DNA from: an uncultured Bacteroidales bacterium
GTDB taxonomy: Bacteria; Bacteroidota; Bacteroidia; Bacteroidales; UBA932
Reading direction: 5' to 3'
NCBI GenBank assembly: GCA_905234285.1
Contig: CAJOHK010000009.1
Location: forward strand, 1 to 64,000
Length of the DNA: 64,000 nucleotides
The notes beneath the pieces were generated by a model. The model searched no databases. It was not told the origin of the DNA and saw only the letters and a program-made list of their open reading frames with translations. This document shows, in pieces, positions 47,469 through 58,271 of the stretch. A program made the translations under genes and the position numbers. Position 1 is the first letter of the stretch; each line of letters opens with the position of its first letter.

Positions 47469-48488
47469 ATGTCTATGAAACTGTACTCCACATCATTGTC
47501 ATTACCGCGTTTCGCATGCCTCATGTCTGGGGCCATCATTACTGCTGTCATGCAGGGTCCGGCCTTTTTAACTTCCTGCACGCAGGCCGATACCGATCCC
47601 TATGTCCGCAAAGGAAGACAAATTTATATACAATGGGCCAAAAATCCAATACCGCAAACCCTGGATTTGTTTTTTTTCGACGCCCTGGGGGCCCGGAATC
47701 TGGACGCATACCAGCAGGTAAACGGCTGGGACGGAATGGCACCGGTATATGGTCTGGCAGGGACTGGTGCCAAGCGGCTGGTCATCCTATCGGGGCGTAG
47801 CGGGGAAACGCCGCTATGGGCCCAGATACGTAGCTATGGAGATATCTGTAAACATAGTTTCTCGCTCATGGAAGACGCGCCAGAGGACCCTTTACTCTTT
47901 GGAGAAGCCTTGCTGGAGGACGGCGCATCCAAAGAAGTAAACCTGAGCCTTCGCAGTCCCTTGAGCGCCATCCAGGTGCGGTCCCTCGCCTGCGATTTCG
48001 GCGACCGTCCGTATGCCGCGTCCGTTTTTTCCTGTGCACGGATCTATTTGCAGTACGCAGGCATCGAATGCCGTCCGCTGGACAGTGAGGGACTACCGAT
48101 AGCCTGGATCAATCCCGGTTCGCTGGACAGTGCGGCCGTGGCCCGGTTGCCGCATCCCGATATGATTTTGCAGGGGGGATGCGGCACGGTGGGGCCGGGG
48201 CGGCTATACCTGAACCAAACCTTCTACTGTTATGCCAATCCCGTCCGGGAAGCCACGCTGGGGCAACCCGTAACACGCCTGGTCCTGGAAGGCAGCATAG
48301 ATGGGAAAACCTGTTACTATCCCGTCGAGCTACCCGGCCTCCAGGCCGATGAGCTCCTGGAGATGGATATCACCCTGCTACGGATGGGTTCCCCCGACCC
48401 CGACCTTCCCGTCCACAGCGAGACTGTGAGGACAGAGACCCGTACCGTTCCCTGGAACAGCTATGACCCCTATAGCGTTTGCTTTTAA
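47469..48488 (+). CDS. Lipoprotein, fimbrillin/FimB-Mfa2-like accessory protein
   Basis: LTSC lipobox; LDLFFFDALGARNLDAYQQVNGW resembles the conserved first strand of FimB/Mfa2-type proteins. Confidence 0.55.
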   Translation: MSMKLYSTSLSLPRFACLMSGAIITAVMQGPAFLTSCTQADTDPYVRKGRQIYIQWAKNPIPQTLDLFFFDALGARNLDAYQQVNGWDGMAPVYGLAGTGAKRLVILSGRSGETPLWAQIRSYGDICKHSFSLMEDAPEDPLLFGEALLEDGASKEVNLSLRSPLSAIQVRSLACDFGDRPYAASVFSCARIYLQYAGIECRPLDSEGLPIAWINPGSLDSAAVARLPHPDMILQGGCGTVGPGRLYLNQTFYCYANPVREATLGQPVTRLVLEGSIDGKTCYYPVELPGLQADELLEMDITLLRMGSPDPDLPVHSETVRTETRTVPWNSYDPYSVCF

Positions 48489-48489
48489 C

Positions 48490-49755
48490 ATGCCACACCA
48501 TCGCTCTTTCATATTGTGTGTATTGATCCTGGCCGCTTGCACGCGCTCGGAACCGCAGCCTTACCCCACAATGATCTGCCTCATATCACCTGCGGTTCCC
48601 ACGCGTGCATCCGACCCGGACGAGACCCGGATCGGCGATTACAACCTTCTCATATTCAATGCCTTCGGCTATCTGGAAGAGAAAGTATACGTTCCTGCCC
48701 GCAGCCTGAATGCCCCGAGCGGCCGGGTGAGTTACGCTACCCGCCTTCTCCAAGACGTACCCTACACCTTTGTGGCCGCTGCCAACCTGGGCTACGAACT
48801 CCCGGTACATACCCTGGAAGAAGCCCGGGCCTACCGCTACCACCTGGCCTATCCCGACGAATACAGCCAGGGCATTCCCATGGCCGCCGTGCTGGAAGAG
48901 AAGGTGGTGGGAAGCAGTGGAGAGGTCGTCATTCCCCTGGAGCGACTGATGGCCCGCGTCGACCTGAACATCGACCGCAGGGCCCTCAAGGCCGATGTAA
49001 GCTTCAAAGTAAATTCCGTGATGGTGGGCGGATGCCCCTCGTCCGTTCTGCTCATAGGGTCCAGCAAGGCCGAATCGGCCACCCAGGTATTCACCGTAGG
49101 GTACAACAAATCCGGCTGGGAGGTATCGGCCTTAAACAGGGACGCCAGCATAGGGCTCAGCGAAACCGTGCGCCTGTACCTGCTGGAAAACTGCCAGGGC
49201 AACCTGCTGGAGCATGTAGAGACCGACCGCGGCAAGGTGTTCTCCGACGGCCGTTACCAGGAGGTCTGTTCCTATTTGGAAATCCGGGCCGAATATCACT
49301 CCGACAGCTGGCACAGCCGGCCCGGCGAAAGCCTCATCTACCGCTTTTACTTGGGAGAGAACCGGAACAATTTTGACGTGCGCCGCAATACGCTGTACCA
49401 TATTACCGTGCGCCCGGAGGGAGACGGCCTGCAGGAGAACAGCTGGCGGGTCGACCAGAGCGGTCTGGAGCCACAAACCCGCTTTCTATTGCACCCGGCA
49501 GCCTATAACGAATGCCGCTCGGGGGAAGACTTTCACCTCTGGTGCGAGATTCTGCCAGAGGGAACGCCCCTTTACATTGAGCCCCTGGCCTATGACGACG
49601 ACGAGCGGGTGGCCGATCTGTACGACTACACGGTAGACCCCGACGGATACGGACTCACCATCCATACAAAAAAAGGGGGCTCGGCTGTGGTTTACTTCAG
49701 CGCGGGCCCTCCTGTAAACAGAGATACTCTGGCAATGCTGGTGGTAGATCCCTAG
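48490..49755 (+). CDS. Lipoprotein, FimB/Mfa2- or DUF4906-like fimbrial accessory protein
   Basis: LAAC lipobox; TRASDPDETRIGDYNLLIFNAFGYLEEKVYV; RLMARVDLNIDRRALKADVSFKVNSVMV. Confidence 0.65.
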   Translation: MPHHRSFILCVLILAACTRSEPQPYPTMICLISPAVPTRASDPDETRIGDYNLLIFNAFGYLEEKVYVPARSLNAPSGRVSYATRLLQDVPYTFVAAANLGYELPVHTLEEARAYRYHLAYPDEYSQGIPMAAVLEEKVVGSSGEVVIPLERLMARVDLNIDRRALKADVSFKVNSVMVGGCPSSVLLIGSSKAESATQVFTVGYNKSGWEVSALNRDASIGLSETVRLYLLENCQGNLLEHVETDRGKVFSDGRYQEVCSYLEIRAEYHSDSWHSRPGESLIYRFYLGENRNNFDVRRNTLYHITVRPEGDGLQENSWRVDQSGLEPQTRFLLHPAAYNECRSGEDFHLWCEILPEGTPLYIEPLAYDDDERVADLYDYTVDPDGYGLTIHTKKGGSAVVYFSAGPPVNRDTLAMLVVDP

Positions 49756-50879
49756 CGGCCTTTGTACATATTCTCGTAGTACTTCTGGTAATCGCCGGAG
49801 GTTACATTATCCAGCCAGTCCTGATTGTCCAGGTACCAGCGTACCGTCTTTTCGATGCCTTCCTCAAACTGGAGCGACGGCTCCCAGCCCAGTTCCCGCT
49901 TCAGCTTGGAAGAGTCAATGGCATAGCGCAGGTCATGGCCGGCACGGTCGGTCACATAGGTAATCAGGTCCATGTCCTCCCCTTCCTTGCGGCCCAGCAG
50001 ACGATCGGTGGTATGAATGAGCACCTTGATGATGTCGATGTTCTTCCACTCGTTAAAGCCGCCGATGTTGTAGGTCTCGGCAATCTTTCCGTTGTGGAAA
50101 ATGGTGTCAATGGCGCGCGCGTGATCCTCTACGTACAGCCAGTCACGCACGTTCTCGCCTTTGCCATATACGGGCAGCGGCTTGCGGTGACGGATATTGT
50201 TGATAAACAGCGGAATGAGCTTCTCTGGGAACTGATAGGGGCCGTAGTTGTTGGAACAGTTGGTGACGATGGTGGGCAGGCCGAAAGTATCGTGGAAGGC
50301 CCGCACAAAGTGATCGGAGCTGGCCTTTGCAGCACTGTACGGGCTATGCGGCTGGTACTTGAGGTCTTCGGTAAAGAACTTCTCACCATAGGCCAGGTGA
50401 TGCTCTCCCGAAGAAGCCTTAGTGGTGAAAGGAGGCTCGATGCCCTCGGGGTGCGTCATCTCCAGCGCCCCATACACCTCGTCGGTGCTGATGTGATAGA
50501 AGCGCTTGCCCTCGTAATTGCCCTCCCAGCAGGCCTTGGCGGCCTGGAGGAGCGACAGCGTCCCCATCACGTTGGTCTGGGCAAAGGTGAAGGGATCCTT
50601 GATGGATCGGTCCACATGGCTCTCGGCCGCCAGGTGGATAATGCCGTCCACGTGCTCCTCCTGCATCAGCTTGAGGACACCCTCGAAGTCGCAGATATCC
50701 ATCTTTACGAACTTGTAGTTGGGCTTGTCCTCAATGTCCTTGAGGTTGGCCAGGTTACCCGCATAGGTGAGCTTGTCCAGGTTGATAATCTTATACTCGG
50801 GGTACTTGTTCACAAATAGACGGACTACATGCGAGCCAATGAAGCCCGCACCGCCGGTAATGATAATGGAACGTTTCAT
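49752..50879 (-). CDS. rfbB: dTDP-glucose 4,6-dehydratase
   Basis: SIIITGGAGFIGSHVVRLFVNKYPEYKIINLDKLTYAGNL; YSAAKASSDHFVRAFHDTFGLP. Confidence 0.97.
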   Translation of the reverse strand: MKRSIIITGGAGFIGSHVVRLFVNKYPEYKIINLDKLTYAGNLANLKDIEDKPNYKFVKMDICDFEGVLKLMQEEHVDGIIHLAAESHVDRSIKDPFTFAQTNVMGTLSLLQAAKACWEGNYEGKRFYHISTDEVYGALEMTHPEGIEPPFTTKASSGEHHLAYGEKFFTEDLKYQPHSPYSAAKASSDHFVRAFHDTFGLPTIVTNCSNNYGPYQFPEKLIPLFINNIRHRKPLPVYGKGENVRDWLYVEDHARAIDTIFHNGKIAETYNIGGFNEWKNIDIIKVLIHTTDRLLGRKEGEDMDLITYVTDRAGHDLRYAIDSSKLKRELGWEPSLQFEEGIEKTVRWYLDNQDWLDNVTSGDYQKYYENMYKGR

Positions 50880-50947
50880 ATCGTTAAGTTTTGTTTTTCT
50901 TTTTGGAATCCTGCCCATCCAATACAAGATTAGGAGTGTGAGAAGGG

Positions 50948-51790
50948 TCAGGAGCATAGCCGGGCGATGCAATGTTTCAGGGAATCGGTCCAGTAAGGGA
51001 CGGTGAGGCCGAAGGTCTCTTTTACCTTGGTCTTGTCCAGCACGGAATAGGCAGGCCGATGCACCTTGGACGGAAACTCGTCGCTATGGCAGGGCTGGAT
51101 ATCGCAGGCCGTGTGGCCGGCATATTCGGCAATCATCTTGGTAAAGTCGTACCAGGAGCAAACGCCCTCATTGCTGTAATGGTAGATGCCCTCTACGGGG
51201 CTTTCCAATACCCGAAGGATGGCGGCAGCCAGGTCGCCGGCATAGGTAGGCGTACCTACCTGATCAAATACCACCTTGAGAGACGGTTTCTCGGCGGTGA
51301 GCCGCAGCATGGTTTTCACAAAGTTCTTGCCGTATTCGCTGTACAGCCAGGCGGTGCGCAGGATAACGTACCGTACGCCGCTGCGCAGAATAGCCTCCTC
51401 CCCGCGCAACTTGGTAAGGCCATAAACGCCGGTGGGCGTTCCTTTCTGATCCTCGCGGCAGGGCGTATTGTAAGGATCTCCGCCAAATACGTAGTCGGTA
51501 GAGATATGAATCAGCAGGCCCCCGACCTCTTTCATAGCGAGTGCCAGGTTCTCTACGGCCTTGGCATTGAGTCGCTCGGCCAGCTCCGGGTTATCCTCGG
51601 CGGCATCTACGTTGGTATAGGCCGCGCAGTTCACAATGGCCTCCACGCCCTCCTGCGCCACCAATGCACGGATGGCCGCCAGGTCGGTAATGTCCAACTC
51701 TTCTACATCTGTATAGATGAAGTCCCCCTGAGCCCTTTCCCGCAGGGAGCATCCCAATTGACCATTGGCACCGGTTACCAGGATTTTCAT
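50948..51790 (-). CDS. rfbD: dTDP-4-dehydrorhamnose reductase
   Basis: MKILVTGANGQLGCSLRE; NCAAYTNVDAAEDNPELAERLNAKAVENLA; ISTDYVFGG. Confidence 0.97.
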   Translation of the reverse strand: MKILVTGANGQLGCSLRERAQGDFIYTDVEELDITDLAAIRALVAQEGVEAIVNCAAYTNVDAAEDNPELAERLNAKAVENLALAMKEVGGLLIHISTDYVFGGDPYNTPCREDQKGTPTGVYGLTKLRGEEAILRSGVRYVILRTAWLYSEYGKNFVKTMLRLTAEKPSLKVVFDQVGTPTYAGDLAAAILRVLESPVEGIYHYSNEGVCSWYDFTKMIAEYAGHTACDIQPCHSDEFPSKVHRPAYSVLDKTKVKETFGLTVPYWTDSLKHCIARLCS

Positions 51791-52365
51791 AGGGCGTAAT
51801 AGTCTGTGTTATAGTCAAAAAGCTCGGGGGCATCGGCCAAAAGCGGATGATGCTTGTCTTTCTCCGAGAGCTGTACGTGGGCCCTGGGGACAATCCAGTC
51901 GATGCCCAGAGAAGGGTCATCCCAGGCAATGGCCCCTTCCTGGGAAGGCTCATACAAATTGTCGCACTTATACTGGAAAACGGCTTCCGGGCTCAAGACA
52001 ACAAAGCCATGGGCAAAGCCGCGCGGCACAAAGAACTGCCGGTGATTCTCCCCGGTGAGCTCGCAGCACACATGCCGGCCGAAGGTGGGCGAACCCTTGC
52101 GGATATCTACCACCACATCCAGCACCCGGCCGCTCACTACGCGCACCAGTTTACTTTGGGAATACTTCCCCTTCTGGAAATGCAGCCCGCGGAGCACGCC
52201 GTAGCGGCTTTTGCTCTCGTTGTCCTGCACAAAACGGACAGGTCGCACGGCGGCATCGAAGTCCCGCTGGCTCCAACTTTCAAAAAAATAGCCGCGGTCA
52301 TCGCCGAACACCTTGGGCTCAATGACAACCACGCCGGGAATAGCCGTAGGAATAACGTTGATCAT
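51787..52365 (-). CDS. rfbC: dTDP-4-dehydrorhamnose 3,5-epimerase
   Basis: GVVVIEPKVFGDDRGYFFESWSQRDF; VLRGLHFQKGKYSQSKLVRVVSGRVLDVVVDIRKGSPTFG. Confidence 0.97.
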   Translation of the reverse strand: MINVIPTAIPGVVVIEPKVFGDDRGYFFESWSQRDFDAAVRPVRFVQDNESKSRYGVLRGLHFQKGKYSQSKLVRVVSGRVLDVVVDIRKGSPTFGRHVCCELTGENHRQFFVPRGFAHGFVVLSPEAVFQYKCDNLYEPSQEGAIAWDDPSLGIDWIVPRAHVQLSEKDKHHPLLADAPELFDYNTDYYAL

Positions 52366-53276
52366 TAAAACTCGTCTATAATTTGGGGACCATTCTTCTC
52401 GAATTCATCGGCCATGCGTACCAGGTACTGTCCGTATTGGTTCTTGAGCATGGGCTGGGCAATTTCCCGCATGCGGGCGGGCGTAATCCAGCCTTTACGG
52501 AGGGCAATGCCTTCCAGGCAGGCCACCTTGAGTCCCTGGCGTTTTTCGATGGTCTCGATGTAATTGGTAGCCTCGGTGAGACTGTCGTGGGTACCGGTAT
52601 CCAACCAGGCAAAACCGCGGCCCAGGGTTTGAACCTTGAGCTCCCCGGCGCTCAGGAATTCCTGGTTCACCGTAGTGATTTCCAGTTCTCCGCGGGCGCT
52701 GGGCTTGATGCGGGCCGCCACATCCAGCACTTTGTTGGGATAGAAGTACAGGCCCACAACGGCATAATTGCTCTTGGGCACCTTGGGTTTCTCTTCAATG
52801 GAAAGGCAATTGCCTTTTTTATCGAATTCGGCCACGCCGTAGCGCTCGGGATCACTTACCCAATAGCCGAAGACCGTGGCTTTTTGCTCTTCATCGGCGG
52901 TGCGCACCGCTTCCCGCAGGAGCTGGGAAAAGCCGGCGCCATGGAAGATGTTGTCGCCCAGCACCAGGCAGGCACTGTCTGTGCCCACAAAGTCCCGGCC
53001 GATGATGAAAGCCTGCGCCAGACCGTCCGGGGAGGGCTGCTCGGCATAGGTGAACCGGACGCCGTAGTCGGAGCCGTCGCCCAGGAGGCGGCGGAAACCG
53101 GGCAGGTCCTGCGGCGTAGAGATGATGAGGATGTCCCGTATACCGGCCATCATGAGTACGCTCACGGGATAATACACCATGGGCTTGTCATAAATGGGCA
53201 GCAGCTGCTTGCTTACCCCCTTTGTAATAGGATACAGGCGGGTGCCGGAGCCTCCGGCGAGTACAATTCCTTTCAT
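52365..53276 (-). CDS. rfbA: Glucose-1-phosphate thymidylyltransferase
   Basis: [55 protein letters not shown]. Confidence 0.98.
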   Translation of the reverse strand: MKGIVLAGGSGTRLYPITKGVSKQLLPIYDKPMVYYPVSVLMMAGIRDILIISTPQDLPGFRRLLGDGSDYGVRFTYAEQPSPDGLAQAFIIGRDFVGTDSACLVLGDNIFHGAGFSQLLREAVRTADEEQKATVFGYWVSDPERYGVAEFDKKGNCLSIEEKPKVPKSNYAVVGLYFYPNKVLDVAARIKPSARGELEITTVNQEFLSAGELKVQTLGRGFAWLDTGTHDSLTEATNYIETIEKRQGLKVACLEGIALRKGWITPARMREIAQPMLKNQYGQYLVRMADEFEKNGPQIIDEF

Positions 53277-53311
53277 TGATATTATGTAATAACTTACAAA
53301 GATAACAAACT

Positions 53312-55234
53312 TTAGCGGACTACCATAGCGTTGGAGGTCATCCGCTGGGTATATTGCTGAATCATGGCCTTCAATTTTTCTTCCATGGCGGCCACACGCT
53401 CCGGTTCCTGGTCCATTACGTTGGTTTGCGCCATGGGCTCCTGGCTGTAATGGAAGAGGGCCACCGGCTTTTCTCCATCAAACTGCAGCTGATATCCCTG
53501 CTGGCATAGCATGAAGGTACCACTCTGGTAATACAGCGCATAGGTATCCTCGTCGGCGGTGCCCAGCAAATCACAGCCAAAGCTGAAGTAGGGCTGGTCA
53601 TAGCCCAGATAATGGTAGAGCGTGGGCTTGATGCTCATCTGCATACCGGTAGCATCCCGCAAGCCCGCCGGCATGGAGCCGTCGGGGGCATAGAAGAAGA
53701 TGGGAATGGAAAAACCGCCGTTGAGCGACTTGTATTCGGGATTATCGGTCTGGTTGGTATGGTCTCCGGTAAAAATGAACACCGTATTCTGGAACCAAGG
53801 CTCCTCCCTGGCCGCAAGGAAGAACTTCCTGATTTGGTCGTCTACGTAACGGATGGTACGGTGAATGGGCATGGTCCCTGCCTCATAGACATCGTCGTAG
53901 CAGCTGGGAATCACATAGGGATGGTGGGACGTGAGAGTGAAGATGGTGGCCAGGAAAGGCTCCTGCATGTGCCCGATCCCCTCCCGGAAATACGGGATAA
54001 AAAACTCGTCCAGCACCCCCAAAAAGCCATCGGCACGGGATCGGTCCCCATAATCTTCCAGGGAATACACCTGGTCAAAGCCCGATTTAACGGCAAAGCT
54101 GCAGATGCCCAGGGATTTGCGCTCGGCCCCATGATAGAAAGCCGACTGGTAACCTTTCTGCTTTAACTCCGAGGCTAGGCCCTGCACCTCGTTGTTGGCA
54201 TGGGCCGATACGGCAAACGAAGAGTAAAGCATGGGAATGCCGCACATGATGGCCGGCTGGGCGTCTATGCTGATGCGGCCGCTGGCATAGGAGTAGCGGC
54301 AGTGCAGGGACTGCTGCATGAGCGAATCCAGGAAAGGCATGTAGGTGGGTTGCGGCGTTCCCTGCAGACTGGTAAGATAGCCGCTGTAGGAGGCCGAGAA
54401 ACTCTCCAGGATAAAGATGACCACGTTCTTCTTATTGACCATCTCCCCTTCCCCTGCCGGCTGGTGGATAGGGTTGAAAACCTTTTCCAGGGACTCCTGA
54501 TCGGGGAACCAGTGCGGCTCGGGGAGCGTGGCTTTTCCGATGGTGCGGAACAGACAGAATGGCGTATTGAGCACTAGCGAAGCTTCTTCCTGATGATTGA
54601 TGATGAGGTTGGCGTCGTTAATGTCCAGCGGCGTTTCCAAGAAGGTGAATTTGCCGCGGATGCCGAACACGGCCATTACGATGGTGGCTGCCAGCAGCAG
54701 CGTGTGCACGATGTAGTCCAGCCAATTGTAGCGTTTTTCGTATTGGGCCGGTTCCCGGTATCCCTTGATGAGCAGGAACAGGATGGCCACAGCCACCAGC
54801 ACCAGATACCTGTGCACCAGGGTTTCTTTGAGCAGGATTCCCGTGACGTTGTCGTTGGAGAACTCCCGGAAGACCGAGAAGGTAGTGCGCTCGCCGGTAA
54901 AGGGGAAATAGGCGCCGTCGGCCAAATCGGCCGAGAAAAGCAGCATGTTGGGCACTATATACACCCATTTGGCCAGCTTGCGGAAGAAGCGGGTGCGGCG
55001 GAAGCCGAAAGGCAGCAGGATGAGCACAATGTAGGGCAAGTTGGTGTAGATGGCGGCCGTAAGGTCAAAGCGCCAGCCGCCGGCTATATACAGATGCCAT
55101 AGTTCTCCAAGGGTCACGGATGCGAACACATCGTGGTTCATGAGGAAGAACACTACCCGGCACAGGATGTACACCAGCAGCACCAGAATGAAATTCCAGG
55201 CCAGGGACAACCAATAATTGAAAAAACGTCTCAT
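53312..55234 (-). CDS. LTA synthase/phosphoglycerol-transferase family sulfatase-like membrane protein
   Basis: Five N-terminal TM segments; [28 protein letters not shown]. Confidence 0.92.
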   Translation of the reverse strand: MRRFFNYWLSLAWNFILVLLVYILCRVVFFLMNHDVFASVTLGELWHLYIAGGWRFDLTAAIYTNLPYIVLILLPFGFRRTRFFRKLAKWVYIVPNMLLFSADLADGAYFPFTGERTTFSVFREFSNDNVTGILLKETLVHRYLVLVAVAILFLLIKGYREPAQYEKRYNWLDYIVHTLLLAATIVMAVFGIRGKFTFLETPLDINDANLIINHQEEASLVLNTPFCLFRTIGKATLPEPHWFPDQESLEKVFNPIHQPAGEGEMVNKKNVVIFILESFSASYSGYLTSLQGTPQPTYMPFLDSLMQQSLHCRYSYASGRISIDAQPAIMCGIPMLYSSFAVSAHANNEVQGLASELKQKGYQSAFYHGAERKSLGICSFAVKSGFDQVYSLEDYGDRSRADGFLGVLDEFFIPYFREGIGHMQEPFLATIFTLTSHHPYVIPSCYDDVYEAGTMPIHRTIRYVDDQIRKFFLAAREEPWFQNTVFIFTGDHTNQTDNPEYKSLNGGFSIPIFFYAPDGSMPAGLRDATGMQMSIKPTLYHYLGYDQPYFSFGCDLLGTADEDTYALYYQSGTFMLCQQGYQLQFDGEKPVALFHYSQEPMAQTNVMDQEPERVAAMEEKLKAMIQQYTQRMTSNAMVVR

Positions 55235-55328
55235 AGCTTACTTTCGGCAAATCACGTAAATTTACACGCAATCAAAGAGAAAAGCAAAACTTTTTCCTAT
55301 CTTTGTAAAGATAAACCCCTCTCTTTCC

Positions 55329-56489
55329 ATGGCCCAAAAGGAAACCATTCTAGTCGCCACCCAGCACAACATTGCCACCACCACCGGTGGTGCCATCACC
55401 ATTTTCAGGGTGTTCTGCAACATGCTCTCCCGCCATGGCTACCAAGTCATAGCCACCTGCCACAGCCCCAATCCCAGCCGCCCTGTCTGGCTGGATCCGG
55501 ACATCCGGTTCGTGAACACCCAGTTGTGCTACCCCGGCGAAGACCGGTATCGGGTTACGCTCAACAGGCTCATCGAAGAAAGCCAGCCCAGCCTCATCGT
55601 TTTCTTCTTTGCCGAGTACTACCTGGAGGCCCATCTGCTAAGGAAGTACAAGCACATCCCCCGCATCCTCATGTTCCATTCCAGGCCCGATTTCTACTTT
55701 GCCTGGATGCCCAGCCTCAAAAGACGCCTGCGCAAATACTACCTCAACACCACGGCGCAGGTGCTCATGGAAAGCTTCATCGATCTCCTGCCCTGGTATA
55801 TGAAGAGAGGGCCCGTGGCCGTGATTCCCAACGGGGTCTATACCTTTGACGAATGCGCCGACTACTCTGCCGAGCACAAAAAGATGGTGTTTTTCTCCCG
55901 GGTAGACCGCTGTAAGGGCATCGAAATCCTTATAGACGCCATGGCCATCGTCCACCAGAAATATCCCGACTGGAGCATAGACCTTTATGGCGACACCGAG
56001 CCCGAGGCCTATCGGCTGCTGCTGGAAAAGCGCATCGCCCAAAAGCAGTTGGAGGGCTACGTCCGCTTTATGGGCGTGAGCAAAAAGAGTGTGGGCGAAA
56101 CCCTGTCCCAATACGACCTGTGCCTGTTCCCCTCGCGCTTCGAGGGCTTTGGCCTGGGCCTGGCCGAATGCATGGCGGCCGGCCTACCCTGCGTAGGGTT
56201 TAATAACAGCTCGGCCGTAAACGAGATGCTCATCCACGGAGTAAGCGGCCTTTTGTGCGACGATACCCCCGAGGCCCTGGCCCAATCGGCCATCTACCTC
56301 ATTGAGCACCCCGAGGAAAGGAAGCGCATGGGCCTGAACGCCCGCGAATGGGTCAAGCAGTACAACCCCACCGTGGTAGAGATGAAGTGGCTCATGCTCA
56401 TCGACCACATCCTGCATAAAGGAGAAAAGAACCCGCTGCTGCCCGTAGAAGAACTCATCAGGCTCACCAATACCCCCCTTCCGGAATGA
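55329..56489 (+). CDS. Glycosyltransferase family 4
   Basis: VFFSRVDRCKGIEILIDAMAIVHQKYPDWSIDLYGDTE; FPSRFEGFGLGLAECMAAGLPCVGFN. Confidence 0.92.
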   Translation: MAQKETILVATQHNIATTTGGAITIFRVFCNMLSRHGYQVIATCHSPNPSRPVWLDPDIRFVNTQLCYPGEDRYRVTLNRLIEESQPSLIVFFFAEYYLEAHLLRKYKHIPRILMFHSRPDFYFAWMPSLKRRLRKYYLNTTAQVLMESFIDLLPWYMKRGPVAVIPNGVYTFDECADYSAEHKKMVFFSRVDRCKGIEILIDAMAIVHQKYPDWSIDLYGDTEPEAYRLLLEKRIAQKQLEGYVRFMGVSKKSVGETLSQYDLCLFPSRFEGFGLGLAECMAAGLPCVGFNNSSAVNEMLIHGVSGLLCDDTPEALAQSAIYLIEHPEERKRMGLNAREWVKQYNPTVVEMKWLMLIDHILHKGEKNPLLPVEELIRLTNTPLPE

Positions 56490-57361
56490 ACCCGCGCATT
56501 TCCATCATTGTCCCCTGCTATAACCAGGCGTCCTATATCGGCCACACGCTGGACAGCGTGCTGGCACAGACTTATCCCCATTGGGAGTGCATCGTGATGG
56601 ACGACGGCTCGGCCGACAACACCCGGGAAGTAGTGCAGGCCTACTGCCAAAAGGACGCCCGCATCCGCTATTACCGGCAGGAGAACGCCGGTGTGAGCAG
56701 GGCGCGCAACAACGCCGTCAAACAGGCCGCCGGAGAATTCCTGCTGCCGCTGGACGGGGACGACCTGATCGGCCCCACCTACGTAGAAGAAGCCTTACGG
56801 TATTTCCAGGAGCGCCCCGGGACCAAGCTGGTGTACTGCCTGGCCCGCCGCTTCGGGGACGTTAACGAGCCCTGGCTGCTACCGGAGTACCGTTACGAAT
56901 GGCTGGTCATAGAGAACATGATCTTTTGCAGCGCCGTCTTTAGAAAGGCCGACTTTGAAAAAGCCGGCGGCTATAACGAAAACATGGCCACAGGCCTGGA
57001 GGACTGGGATTTTTACCTGAATCTCCTGGGGCCCCAGGACAAGGTGTACCGCATACCCAAAGTGCTGTTTTTCTACCGCACGCGCACCAACACCCGTACG
57101 CAGGATGCCACCCTTGCCGAGAAGGAGCTCACGTGGCAAATCATGCAGAATCACCCGGATCTGTACAAGGAATACCTCCTCAGGTTCCGCCGCATGCACC
57201 GCAACCGTGCGGCCTGCCTCACCTATGAGGCCGAAAAAAAACTGGGGCACATCCTTACCAAGCCCCTCCGCATGTATCGGCAATGGAAACTGCTCAGGAT
57301 GTACCGTGCAGCATTGCCTTCAGCAGCGTCCGCCGATAAATCGTCCGCTCCCAGCGAGTAA
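56486..57361 (+). CDS. Glycosyltransferase family 2
   Basis: MNPRISIIVPCYNQASYIGHTLDSVLAQTYPHWECIVMDDGSADNT; LPLDGDDLI. Confidence 0.93.
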   Translation: MNPRISIIVPCYNQASYIGHTLDSVLAQTYPHWECIVMDDGSADNTREVVQAYCQKDARIRYYRQENAGVSRARNNAVKQAAGEFLLPLDGDDLIGPTYVEEALRYFQERPGTKLVYCLARRFGDVNEPWLLPEYRYEWLVIENMIFCSAVFRKADFEKAGGYNENMATGLEDWDFYLNLLGPQDKVYRIPKVLFFYRTRTNTRTQDATLAEKELTWQIMQNHPDLYKEYLLRFRRMHRNRAACLTYEAEKKLGHILTKPLRMYRQWKLLRMYRAALPSAASADKSSAPSE

Positions 57362-58220
57362 GGCAACGGGCCTTTAGCAGAAAGCCCCAGGCCCTCCACA
57401 GGCTGCCGTATTTGGTAGCCTCCTCAATGCATGCTTTCTCCTGCTCGCTTTGCAGCAAGCGGGCCATTTTGTCATAACACCCGCCCCGCTTGGCAAAGAA
57501 CAGCTTGATGTCGTAAACCGACTCAAGGAAAGCATATCTTTTGCCAAAATTCCGTGGATTGGAAATGGATGCGGGCGATTTATCCCTGTACACACCCGTA
57601 AATTCGTCGATGAATCCCAGCGGCCCCAGCTGGGCAAAAAACAGCCATTTTGGATAGTCGGCCGTAGCCCAGTGATGCGAGAGAGGATTCACCTCCTGGA
57701 TATAACGCTCCAGGGCTTCCCGCCTGAAACAAGCCGTCATGGCCGGCACCGGATTGATACTGAGCATGGCTTCAAAACCCTTATAGGGAAATCCCAGATG
57801 CTCCTGGCGAAAAGTTCCTGAGGGGTGGTCAAACAAGTGCGCCTTGGTATAACACAGCGGGCATTCCGGATGCCGCTCCAGGTAATTCACCTGCATCTGG
57901 AGCTTGCCGGGATGGGTCCAATAGTCGTCCCCTTCGCACTCGGCAATATACTTTCCCCGAGCCATGGGATACAGGATACCAAGGGAAATCTCTACCCCTT
58001 TGGAATACTGGTTTTCCTGCTGAAGGACCGCCTTTATTTTGTCGGGATACCTGGCTGCATACTCCCGCACGATGGCTGCTGTGCCGTCTGTGGAAGCGTC
58101 GTCGTTCACCAGAATCTCGTATTCAAAAGTGGTTTCCTGCATCACCAGGCCATCCAGACAGGGCCGGATAAAATCCTTATGATTGAAAGTGGCGCAAATA
58201 ACTGAAACCAGGACACTCAT
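57294..58220 (-). CDS. Glycosyltransferase family 2 (paralog of 60472-61395)
   Basis: MSVLVSVICATFNHKDFIRPCLDGLVMQETTFEYEILVNDDASTDGTAAIV; ECEGDDYWTHPGKLQMQV. Confidence 0.93.
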   Translation of the reverse strand: MSVLVSVICATFNHKDFIRPCLDGLVMQETTFEYEILVNDDASTDGTAAIVREYAARYPDKIKAVLQQENQYSKGVEISLGILYPMARGKYIAECEGDDYWTHPGKLQMQVNYLERHPECPLCYTKAHLFDHPSGTFRQEHLGFPYKGFEAMLSINPVPAMTACFRREALERYIQEVNPLSHHWATADYPKWLFFAQLGPLGFIDEFTGVYRDKSPASISNPRNFGKRYAFLESVYDIKLFFAKRGGCYDKMARLLQSEQEKACIEEATKYGSLWRAWGFLLKARCLTRWERTIYRRTLLKAMLHGTS

Positions 58221-58271
58221 ACCTCATGGGTTTTCATAGTGCTAATATACGCTTTTTTTTTGTATTTTTGT

